Made by a program: the position numbers and the translations under genes. The notes beneath the pieces are model-generated. The model ran no database searches, was not told the DNA's origin, and saw only the letters and a program-made list of their open reading frames with translations. This document shows, in pieces, positions 17,047-24,512 of a DNA stretch of 64,000 nucleotides (the first letter of the stretch is position 1; every line of letters begins with the position of its first letter). Source of the stretch: Kribbella catacumbae DSM 19601 (GTDB lineage Bacteria > Actinomycetota > Actinomycetes > Propionibacteriales > Kribbellaceae); contig NZ_AQUZ01000005.1 of assembly GCF_000372465.1 (NCBI RefSeq), positions 124,001 to 188,000 of the forward strand, written 5' to 3'.

Positions 17047-17068
17047 CGTGGTGTTGAGGTTGCCGGGG

Positions 17069-19114
17069 TCAGCGCGCTGGCGGACCTGCCGGTACTGCGG
17101 GGGCTGCGGCAAGTTCCTCGTCGATGTCGACGATTGCGCCGCTGAACTGGGCGTTGTAGAGGCGGGCGTAGGCGCCGTCTGCTGCTAGTAGTTGCTGGTG
17201 GCTGCCTTGTTCGACGATGGAGCCGTCTTCCATGACCAGGATCAGGTCCGCGTCGCGGATCGTGGACAAGCGGTGCGCGATCACGAAGCTTGTCCGGTCT
17301 GAACGCAGGGCTGCCATTGCTCGTTGGACCAGTACTTCGGTTCGGGTGTCGACCGAGCTGGTGGCCTCGTCGAGGATCAGCAGTTGCGGGTCGGACAGGA
17401 AGGCGCGCGCGATGGTGAGCAACTGCTTCTCGCCGGCGCTGACGTTGCTGCCCTCTTCGTCGATCACCGTGTCGTACCCGTCCGGCAGGCTGTGCACGAA
17501 GCGATCCACGTACGTCGCCTTGGCGGCGGCGAGCATGTCCTCCTCGGTCGCCTTCAGGTTGCCGTACAGGATGTTGTCGCGGATCGTCCCGCCGAACAGC
17601 CAGGTGTCCTGCAGCACCATCCCGATCCGCCGGCGCAGGTCGTGCCGGGTCAGCTCGGTGATGTCCACGCCGTCCAGCGTGATCCGGCCGCCGTTCAGCT
17701 CGTAGAACCGCATGACCAGGTTGACCAGTGTCGTCTTGCCGGCTCCCGTCGGACCGACGATCGCGACCGTGTGCCCTGGTTCGGCGACCAGGCTCAGGTC
17801 GGTGATCAGCGGCTTGTCCGGGCTGTACGAGAACGACACGTGCTCGAACTCGACCCGCCCATGCGACTCGGCCAGCTTGGTCGGTGCCGCCTCGTCCGGG
17901 ACCTGCTCAGTGGCATCCAGTACTTCGAACACCCGCTCGGCCGAGGCCACTCCGGACTGCAACAGGTTCGCCATCGACGCCACCTGGGTGAGCGGCTGGG
18001 TGAACTGGCGGGAGTACTGGATGAACGCCTGCACGTCACCCAGCGACATCGTGCCGGAGGCGACCCGCAGACCGCCGATCACCGCGATCACCACATAGTT
18101 CAGGTTCCCGATGAACATCATCGACGGCATGATCAGCCCGGAGATGAACTGCGCGCCGAAGGAGGCCTGATAGAGCTCCTCGTTCTTCTTCGCGAAACTC
18201 GCCTCGATCTCCTTCTGCCGGCCGAACACCTTGACCAGCTCGTGGCCGGTGAAGGCCTCCTCGATCTGGCCGTTCAGCGCGCCGGTGTGCCGCCACTGGT
18301 CGACGAAGCGAGTCTGCGAACGCTTCGCGATCATCGCCGTCAGCACCATCGAGATCGGGATCGTGACCAGCGCGATCAGCGCCAGCACCGGCGAGATCAC
18401 GAACATCAACGTGACCACACCGATCACCGTCAGCAGCGAGGTGAGCAGCTGGCTCAGCGTCTGCTGCAGGCTGGTCGAGATGTTGTCGATGTCGTTGGTG
18501 ACCCGGCTCAGCAGCTCACCGCGTGGCGCGCCGTCGAAGTAGCTCAGCGGCAGCCGGTTGAGCTTGTCCTCCACCTCGGACCGCAGCTCGAACATCGTCC
18601 GCTGGACCACCCCGTTCAGGATGTAGCCCTGCATCCAGGAGAGCAGGAACGACCCGACGTACAGGGCCAGGACCAGCAGCAACACGTTGCGCAGGGCATC
18701 GAAGTCGATACCGACGCCCGGGATCAGGTCGATCCCGCCGAGCAGGTCGGCGAACCGTCCGTTGCCGGAGGCCCGGGCCTGTTCGATCACCTGCTGCTTG
18801 GTCAGGTCCTTCGGCAGGTCCTTGCCGATGGCACCTTCGAAGATGATGTCGGTCGCCCGGCCGAGGATCTTCGGCCCGAGCACCGACAGCCCGACGCTGG
18901 CGATCGCGAGCAGGATCACCCCGAACACGTGCATCCGGTGCGGGCGCAGCCGCCGGAGCAGCCGCTTGGCGGACGGGACGAAGTTCATCGACTTGTCCCC
19001 CGGGATGCCGCCGGGCGGCCCGAAGGCGCGCCCCGTGGTCGGGCGGTCGGTCGCCTTGACCGTCTCGGCCGGCTGGTCTTCGCCGGCTACTTCTTCCAGC
19101 TTCTGATCCGTCAT
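17069..19114 (-). CDS. ABC exporter, subunit with canonical Walker site
   Basis: Half-transporter of 681 residues: an N-terminal six-helix membrane domain (about 60-390) fused to an ATPase domain. Walker A is GPTGAGKTT, Walker B LLILDEATSSVD with the catalytic Glu, and the H-loop FVIAHRLSTI. The signature motif is altered, NVSAGEKQLL instead of LSGGQ. An N-terminal cytoplasmic extension of some 55 residues is rich in charged and Gly/Pro residues. The start overlaps the preceding ABC gene by four bases (ATGA). With that partner it forms a heterodimeric exporter of the BmrCD/TM287-288 type; the TetR gene upstream suggests a drug or toxic metabolite as substrate. Confidence 0.92.
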   Translation of the reverse strand: MTDQKLEEVAGEDQPAETVKATDRPTTGRAFGPPGGIPGDKSMNFVPSAKRLLRRLRPHRMHVFGVILLAIASVGLSVLGPKILGRATDIIFEGAIGKDLPKDLTKQQVIEQARASGNGRFADLLGGIDLIPGVGIDFDALRNVLLLVLALYVGSFLLSWMQGYILNGVVQRTMFELRSEVEDKLNRLPLSYFDGAPRGELLSRVTNDIDNISTSLQQTLSQLLTSLLTVIGVVTLMFVISPVLALIALVTIPISMVLTAMIAKRSQTRFVDQWRHTGALNGQIEEAFTGHELVKVFGRQKEIEASFAKKNEELYQASFGAQFISGLIMPSMMFIGNLNYVVIAVIGGLRVASGTMSLGDVQAFIQYSRQFTQPLTQVASMANLLQSGVASAERVFEVLDATEQVPDEAAPTKLAESHGRVEFEHVSFSYSPDKPLITDLSLVAEPGHTVAIVGPTGAGKTTLVNLVMRFYELNGGRITLDGVDITELTRHDLRRRIGMVLQDTWLFGGTIRDNILYGNLKATEEDMLAAAKATYVDRFVHSLPDGYDTVIDEEGSNVSAGEKQLLTIARAFLSDPQLLILDEATSSVDTRTEVLVQRAMAALRSDRTSFVIAHRLSTIRDADLILVMEDGSIVEQGSHQQLLAADGAYARLYNAQFSGAIVDIDEELAAAPAVPAGPPAR

Positions 19115-20844
19115 GCTGCTTCCTCCGCGGACCGCTGGGACGCCACGATCTCGACGTACGTCGGACAGGTCTCGAGTAGTTCGCCATGGTTGCCCTTGCC
19201 AACGACCTCGCCGTCCTCGACAACGACGATCTGGTCGGCGTCGATGATCGTGGACACCCGCTGGGCGACGATCACGACGCAGGCCTCGACGGTCACCGGC
19301 GCCAGCGCGGCGCGCAGCCTTGCGTCAGTGGACAGGTCAAGCGCGGAGAACGAGTCGTCGAACAAGTAGATCTCCGGCTTGCGGACCAGCGCCCGGGCGA
19401 TCGCCAGCCGCTGCCGCTGACCACCCGACACGTTGGTGCCGCCCTGCGAGATCGGCGCCTCCAGCCCGAGGGCCATTCCCTCGACAAAGTCCTTGCCCTG
19501 CGCAATCTCCAGTGCCTCCCACAGCTCCTCGTCGGTGGCGTCGGGATTGCCGTAGCGCAGGTTGCTCGCCACCGTTCCGGAGAACAGGTACGGGCGCTGT
19601 GGGACCAGACCGATCCGCTCCCACAACATGTCGGGCTCGATCTCCCGTACGTCGACGCCGTCCACGAGGACCCGTCCTCCGGTGGCGTCGAACAGTCGTG
19701 GCACGAGCGACAGCAGAGTCGTCTTGCCCGCACCGGTACTACCGATGATGGCTGTCGTCTGACCACGCGACGCGGTGAAGCTGACGTCCCGCAGTACGGG
19801 CTCGGCCGCGCCGGGGTACTGGAAGGTGGCGTGCTCGAAGACCAGTTCTCCGGTACCGGCGAACTGCCTGATCGGGGTGACCGGCGGGCGGACCGAGGAC
19901 TCGGTGCTCAGTACCTCGCTGATCCGGTCCGCGCAGACCGCGGCGCGCGGCACCATGATCATCACGAAGGTCGCCATCATCACCGAGAACAGGATCTGGA
20001 TCAGGTAGCTGATGAACGCGGTCAGCGCACCGACCTGCATCGCGCCGCTGTCCACCCGGGAGGCGCCGAACCACAGCACCGCGACGGTGGACAGGTTCAG
20101 GATCAGCATCACCACCGGGAAGACCAGCGCCATCAGCCGGCCGGCCGAGATCGCGGTGTTGGTGACGTTCGTGTTCGCCTCGCCGAAGCGCTCCGTCTCG
20201 TGCGGCTCGCGGACGAAGGCCCGGACCACCCGGATGCCGGTGATCTGCTCGCGCAGTACCCGGTTGACCCCGTCGATGTTGACCTGCATCTTGCGGAACT
20301 GCGGCACCATCCGGCTGGCGATCAGCCCGATCGATGCCGCCAGCAACGGGACGGCGACGGCCACCAGCCAGGACAGCCCGACATCCTCGCGGACCGCCAT
20401 GAAGATGCCACCGACCATCGTGATCGGCGCGGCGACGAGCATCGTGCAGGTCGTCACGACCAGCATCTGCACCTGGGTGACGTCGTTCGTACTGCGGGAG
20501 ATCAGCGTCGGCGCGCCGAACTGGTTGACCTCGCGGGCCGAGAACTCCCCGACCCGGTGGAACACCGCGGCACGCACGTCGCGGCCGAACAGTGCGGCGG
20601 TCTTCGCACCGAAGTACACGGCCGCCACGGTGCAGACGATCTGCACCACGCTGATGCCCAGCATCCAGCCGCCGTTCTCGAGGATGTAGCCGGTATCGCC
20701 CTTGGCGACGCCGTTGTCGATGATGGCGCCGTTCAGGCTGGGCAGGTAGAGGGAGGCGATCGTCCCGATCAGTTGCAGGACGACCACCATGGACAGGTTG
20801 CCGGCGTACGGGCGTAGGTGCGTACGCAGCAGGCGAAGTAGCAT
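19111..20844 (-). CDS. ABC exporter, subunit with degenerate Walker site
   Basis: Partner half-transporter, 577 residues, six helices then an ATPase domain. Walker A is GSTGAGKTT and the signature NVSGGQRQRLAIARAL is good, but Walker B reads YLFDDSFSALD (Asp in place of catalytic Glu) and the H-loop has Gln (VIVAQRVSTI). This is the complementary pattern to the other subunit, so one composite ATP site is fully active and the other degenerate, as known for asymmetric ABC exporters. Its ATG shares one base with the TetR stop (TGATG), so it is translated directly after the regulator. Confidence 0.92.
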   Translation of the reverse strand: MLLRLLRTHLRPYAGNLSMVVVLQLIGTIASLYLPSLNGAIIDNGVAKGDTGYILENGGWMLGISVVQIVCTVAAVYFGAKTAALFGRDVRAAVFHRVGEFSAREVNQFGAPTLISRSTNDVTQVQMLVVTTCTMLVAAPITMVGGIFMAVREDVGLSWLVAVAVPLLAASIGLIASRMVPQFRKMQVNIDGVNRVLREQITGIRVVRAFVREPHETERFGEANTNVTNTAISAGRLMALVFPVVMLILNLSTVAVLWFGASRVDSGAMQVGALTAFISYLIQILFSVMMATFVMIMVPRAAVCADRISEVLSTESSVRPPVTPIRQFAGTGELVFEHATFQYPGAAEPVLRDVSFTASRGQTTAIIGSTGAGKTTLLSLVPRLFDATGGRVLVDGVDVREIEPDMLWERIGLVPQRPYLFSGTVASNLRYGNPDATDEELWEALEIAQGKDFVEGMALGLEAPISQGGTNVSGGQRQRLAIARALVRKPEIYLFDDSFSALDLSTDARLRAALAPVTVEACVVIVAQRVSTIIDADQIVVVEDGEVVGKGNHGELLETCPTYVEIVASQRSAEEAA

Positions 20845-21446
20845 CAGCGATCCCCGGAGTCGTGGATTCGGACACCGTCGAGCGCGAAGTCGACGATCTC
20901 CTCGGCGGTCAGAATCCGACCGGCCGAAATCATTGGGTGGGAGGCGGAGAAGATGATCAGCCGCATCCGGTGACAGACCTCTTCCGGCGTCAGCCGCAAC
21001 TGATCGGCGTCCGGCCGGATGAGGTCGGTGAAGACCTCGTCGGCGCGGGCGTTGTCGGCTTTGACCCGGGCCTGCTCCTCGGGCGTGCCCTCGAAGTCCG
21101 GCCGCCGGTTCATCCGCAGCGCGAAGAAGAGCTTGAAGACCTTGCTCAGCCGGGTCTGGGAGATGTCGACCGCGGCGATCAGCCGCTCCCGCAACGGCAG
21201 CAGCGGGTCGACCTTGCTCAGCGCCTCGATCAGCGGCTCTACGTCGAACGCGGTCTTGAAGGTGGCTTTGATCAAGGCATCCTTGCTGCCGAAGGCGCGG
21301 AAGATCGTGCCCTCGGCGACGCCGGCCGCCTCGGCGATCTGCCGGCTGCTCACCTCGACGCCGTACTTCTCCAGCAACGGCAGGGTCGCCTGGACCAGCG
21401 CGGCGCGGCGCTCGTCAGGTGGCATGGGTGTCGCTCGTGGGCTCAC
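20844..21446 (-). CDS. TetR family regulator of the heterodimeric ABC exporter
   Basis: Repressor-type regulator, 200 residues. The helix-turn-helix reads EVSSRQIAEAAGVAEGTIFR followed by AFGSKDALIKATF (about residues 33-65); the C-terminal ligand domain is not typed further. Start codon is uncertain: GTG at 21446 gives a short Arg/Pro-rich leader, and ATG at 21425 would begin MPPDERR; neither has a good ribosome binding site, so the transcript may be leaderless. It is the first gene of an operon with the two ABC genes, and an 18-bp palindrome lies just upstream, which points to autoregulation and control of the exporter. Confidence 0.9.
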   Translation of the reverse strand: MSPRATPMPPDERRAALVQATLPLLEKYGVEVSSRQIAEAAGVAEGTIFRAFGSKDALIKATFKTAFDVEPLIEALSKVDPLLPLRERLIAAVDISQTRLSKVFKLFFALRMNRRPDFEGTPEEQARVKADNARADEVFTDLIRPDADQLRLTPEEVCHRMRLIIFSASHPMISAGRILTAEEIVDFALDGVRIHDSGDR

Positions 21447-21461
21447 CCGATCGAGGCTAAC

Positions 21462-21479
21462 TGAGTGAGCACTCACTCA
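21462..21479. promoter_or_regulatory. Candidate TetR operator (TGAGTGAG-CA-CTCACTCA)
   Basis: Perfect 8-bp inverted repeat with a two-base spacer, 16 bp upstream of the TetR start and 10 bp after the end of the next TetR gene. Half-sites of the type TGAGTGAG are common among TetR family operators. It is placed to repress the tetR-ABC-ABC operon. Confidence 0.65.
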
Positions 21480-21488
21480 CAACAGCAT

Positions 21489-22244
21489 TTATCGATTTCC
21501 CAGAAGTGTCGCGATTCCGTCCACGACCCGCGCGAGGCCGAACTCGAAGCCGTGGTCCGAGTTGTACGGCGCGTCGAACTCCTGCCCGACCGTGGTCCCG
21601 ACCCGGGACGCCAGCGGGAACTTCGTCGCATCGCCGATCTTCTGCAGCAACGGCTCGTGGGCGAACCACCACTCCTTGTCCGTGATCCCAGAACGCTGAA
21701 TCACCGACGCGGCCTCCACCGCACTCCGTACTGCGCCGTGCACGTACCCGTTGACCAGGGCGACCGCCGCATCCATCTCTACGTCGGTCAGACCGATCCC
21801 CTCGACCGCACTCAGTTCGTACTCGTACTTCACCATCACCCCGGGACCCAGCGGCGGCCGGCTCACCGCGACGTGCAGCAGCCACGGGTGCGCCAGGTAC
21901 ATCTCGCGGTTCTCGCGGGCGACCTCGTCGAGCCGGGCCCGCCAGTCGCCGGGCACCTCGCGCCGCGGCAGTTCGCCGTACACGGTGTCGACCATCAGGT
22001 CGAGCAACTCCCCCTTGCCCGGCACGTAGCGGTACAGCGTCATCGCGCCGACGCCCAACTCGTCCGCGACCCGGCGGATCGACATCGCCGCGAGCCCCTC
22101 GGCGTCCGCGATCTTGATCGCCGCGGTCACGATCTTGTCGACGCTGAGCGCAGGCTTGGGCCCGCGGGTCGGCTTCGATTGAAGACCCCACAGCAGTTCT
22201 AGGCTCTTGGCGGGGTCGCCGCTACCGCTGTACTCCTGATTCAT
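21489..22244 (-). CDS. TetR/AcrR family regulator with TetR_C-type domain
   Basis: Regulator of 251 residues. An N-terminal tail of about 30 residues precedes the helix-turn-helix, AAMSIRRVADELGVGAMTLY followed by RYVPGKGELLDLMVD. The C-terminal domain (LPRREVPGDWRARLDEVARENREMYLAHPW) is the tetracycline-repressor-like domain typical of actinobacterial drug-responsive regulators. It is divergent from the single ABC exporter at 22411, with a 25-bp palindrome between them, and ends just before the operator of the other tetR. ATG at 22244. Confidence 0.9.
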   Translation of the reverse strand: MNQEYSGSGDPAKSLELLWGLQSKPTRGPKPALSVDKIVTAAIKIADAEGLAAMSIRRVADELGVGAMTLYRYVPGKGELLDLMVDTVYGELPRREVPGDWRARLDEVARENREMYLAHPWLLHVAVSRPPLGPGVMVKYEYELSAVEGIGLTDVEMDAAVALVNGYVHGAVRSAVEAASVIQRSGITDKEWWFAHEPLLQKIGDATKFPLASRVGTTVGQEFDAPYNSDHGFEFGLARVVDGIATLLGNR

Positions 22245-22280
22245 GTGCGCGATCTTCTCCGATTGGCTACACTCTCGCAG

Positions 22281-22305
22281 TTACCTCGTACAGCGTACTC
22301 AGTAA
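22281..22305. promoter_or_regulatory. Candidate TetR operator with four phased half-sites
   Basis: The 25-bp sequence has the symmetric skeleton TTAC-N3-GTAC-N3-GTAC-N3-GTAA, an inverted repeat in which every half-site is 7 bp from the next. It lies in the 166-bp gap between the divergent tetR (22244) and ABC exporter (22411) genes. TTGACC at 22316-22321 with TTCTAC at 22338-22343 may be the -35/-10 of the exporter, just downstream of the palindrome. Confidence 0.65.
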
Positions 22306-22410
22306 GGGTGGGAGCTTGACCTCTAGTTTTGTTGAGGTTCTACGGTCGGAAACTGTCGGTGGTCAAGAGGATCATCGGCCTTCCCTTGTCCTCGACACCG
22401 GAGCGACGTC

Positions 22411-24306
22411 GTGAGTATGGAAATGACCGCGTGGACTTCGATGTACCACGCGATGCACAGGCAGGACGAGAAGCGTCCGTTCTCGAAGGAGACGCTGCTG
22501 CGGATCCTGGCATTCGCACGGCCGCACCGGCGTCAACTGATCCTCTTCCTGGTACTGAGCGTCGGCGGCGCCATCCTCGCCGTCGCCACGCCGGTGCTGG
22601 CCGGCCGCGTGGTGGACGCGATCGTCAAGGAGAAGCCTCTCAGCACCCTGCTCTGGCTGGCCGGCGTGATCGCCCTGATCGCCGTCGTGGAGGCCGGGCT
22701 CGGGCTGCTCACCCGCTGGCTGAGCGCGGGGATCGGTGAGGGCCTGATCCTCGATCTGCGGACCGCCGTGTTCGACCACATCCAGAAGATGCCGATCGCG
22801 TTCTTCACCCGGACCCGGACGGGTGCGCTCGTCTCCCGGCTGAACAACGACGTGATCGGCGCCCAGCGGGCGTTCAGCGACACACTGTCCGGCGTGGTGA
22901 GCAACCTGGTGATGCTGGTGCTCACCCTGTTCGTGATGCTGCGGATGTCCTGGCAGATCACCCTGCTCGCGCTGGTGATCCTGCCGGTCTTCGTGATCCC
23001 GGCCCGCCGGATCGGCAACCGGCTGGCCTCGCTGGAGCGAGAAGCGGCCAACTACAACGCGACCATGAGCACCCAGATGACCGAGCGGTTCTCGGCACCG
23101 GGCGCGACGCTGGTCAAGCTCTTCGGGCGGCCGGTGCGCGAGTCGCACGAGTTCGCCGTCCGGGCCCGGCGGGTGCGCGACATCGGCGTCCGGACCGCGA
23201 TGGTGCAGTGGGTGTTCGTCACCTCGCTGACACTCGTCTCGGCCTTGGCGCTGGCGGTCGTCTATGGGCTGGGCGGCTTCTATGCACTGCGCGATCAGCT
23301 CGACGCGGGAACGGTCGTGGCGATGGCTCTGCTGCTGACGCGGCTCTACTCCCCGCTGACCGCACTGGCGAGCGCTCGGCTCGAGGTGATGACCGCGCTG
23401 GTCAGCTTCGAGCGGGTCTTCGAGATCCTCGATCTCAAGCCGCTGATCAAGGACAAGCCGGATGCCGGGGTGGTGCCGCCCGGGCCGGTGTCGGTCGAGT
23501 TCAAGAACGTGCAGTTCGCCTATCCGTCGGCGGACAAGGTGTCGCTGGCCTCGCTGGAAGAGGTGGCCAAGCTCGACACGCGCGGCGGCGTCGAAGTACT
23601 GCATGAGATCTCTTTCAAGGCCGAGGCCGGACAGATGGTCGCGCTGGTCGGATCCTCCGGAGCCGGCAAGTCGACGATCGCGCAACTGATCCCCCGCCTG
23701 TACGACGTGGACTCGGGGTCGGTGCAGCTGGCCGGGGTCGACGTGCGGGACGTGTCGGCGGAGTCGCTGCGGGACACGCTGGGCATGGTGACCCAGGACG
23801 GGCACCTGTTCCACGACTCGATCCGGGAGAATCTGCTGCTCGCGCGGCCCGAGGCGACCGAGGCCGATCTGTGGGAAGCCCTGACGCGGGCGCGACTCGG
23901 CGACTTGATCCGTTCGCTGCCCGATCAGCTGGAGACGGTCGTCGGTGAGCGCGGGTACCGGCTGTCCGGTGGTGAGCGGCAGCGGTTGACGATCGCGCGC
24001 TTGCTGCTCTCTCAGCCGCGGGTCGTGCTCCTGGACGAGGCCACGGCGGCTCTCGACTCGACATCGGAGGCGGCTGTGCAGGCCGCGTTGGCCGAGGCGC
24101 TGGACGGCCGGACGGCCGTGGTGATCGCGCACCGGCTCTCCACCATCCGGGCCGCCGACCAGATCCTGGTGATCGAAGACGGGCGGATCGTCGAGCAGGG
24201 CACGCACACGGAGTTGCTCGCCGCCGCCGGTCGGTACGAGGAGCTTCACCGCACGCAGTTCGAACAGGCGGGCGCAACCGGAGACGTTCCGGTCGCCGCG
24301 GTCTGA
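22411..24306 (+). CDS. ABC exporter (homodimer type)
   Basis: Half-transporter of 631 residues with an N-terminal six-helix domain (about 45-340) and an ATPase domain. All ATPase motifs are canonical: Walker A LVGSSGAGKST, signature LSGGERQRLTIARLL, Walker B VVLLDEATAALD, H-loop VIAHRLSTI, so it can work as a homodimer. An insertion between the first strand of the ATPase domain and Walker A (PSADKVSLASLEEVAKLD) is longer than usual. The start is GTG 22411 or the ATG two codons on. It diverges from a tetR gene whose likely operator lies between. Family knowledge points to lipid or drug export. Confidence 0.92.
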   Translation: MSMEMTAWTSMYHAMHRQDEKRPFSKETLLRILAFARPHRRQLILFLVLSVGGAILAVATPVLAGRVVDAIVKEKPLSTLLWLAGVIALIAVVEAGLGLLTRWLSAGIGEGLILDLRTAVFDHIQKMPIAFFTRTRTGALVSRLNNDVIGAQRAFSDTLSGVVSNLVMLVLTLFVMLRMSWQITLLALVILPVFVIPARRIGNRLASLEREAANYNATMSTQMTERFSAPGATLVKLFGRPVRESHEFAVRARRVRDIGVRTAMVQWVFVTSLTLVSALALAVVYGLGGFYALRDQLDAGTVVAMALLLTRLYSPLTALASARLEVMTALVSFERVFEILDLKPLIKDKPDAGVVPPGPVSVEFKNVQFAYPSADKVSLASLEEVAKLDTRGGVEVLHEISFKAEAGQMVALVGSSGAGKSTIAQLIPRLYDVDSGSVQLAGVDVRDVSAESLRDTLGMVTQDGHLFHDSIRENLLLARPEATEADLWEALTRARLGDLIRSLPDQLETVVGERGYRLSGGERQRLTIARLLLSQPRVVLLDEATAALDSTSEAAVQAALAEALDGRTAVVIAHRLSTIRAADQILVIEDGRIVEQGTHTELLAAAGRYEELHRTQFEQAGATGDVPVAAV

Positions 24307-24323
24307 GCTCGTTCGAGACAAAG

Positions 24324-24490
24324 TTCCGTTCAAGACTGGGCGCCACTGAAGACAGGGCGCCACGCAAGGCGGGGTTCCGTTCAAGACAGGACCCCGTGCA
24401 AGGCGGGTTCCGTTCAAGACGGGACACCATGCAAGGCGGGGTTCCGTTCAAGACGGGACGCCGTGCAAGGCAGGGTTTCGTTCAAGGCTG
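24324..24490. repeat. 34-bp tandem repeat upstream of the SNF2 gene
   Basis: Copies of a unit beginning TTCCGTTCAAGAC and ending GCAAGGCGGG start at 24324, 24375, 24408, 24442 and 24476 (periods 51, 33, 34, 34). The first unit has an internal insertion and the last is truncated. The array fills the gap between the ABC exporter stop and the SNF2 gene. Conserved TTCAAGAC and GCAAGGC blocks are separated by variable bases, but there are no unique spacers as in CRISPR. Confidence 0.8.
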
Positions 24491-24512
24491 GGAGTTCGGG
24501 TTGGCTGGGAAT

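Noticed and set aside
17324-19369. 681-codon plus-strand frame opposite the ABC exporter
   Set aside because: Antisense shadow with His/Gln/Asp-rich composition; the opposite strand has complete ABC motifs.
22372-24417. 681-codon minus-strand frame opposite the ABC exporter at 22411
   Set aside because: Shadow frame; no family features and the plus strand has all ABC motifs.
24324-24490. CRISPR array at the 34-bp repeat
   Set aside because: The bases between conserved blocks are themselves similar among units; five units only and no cas genes.
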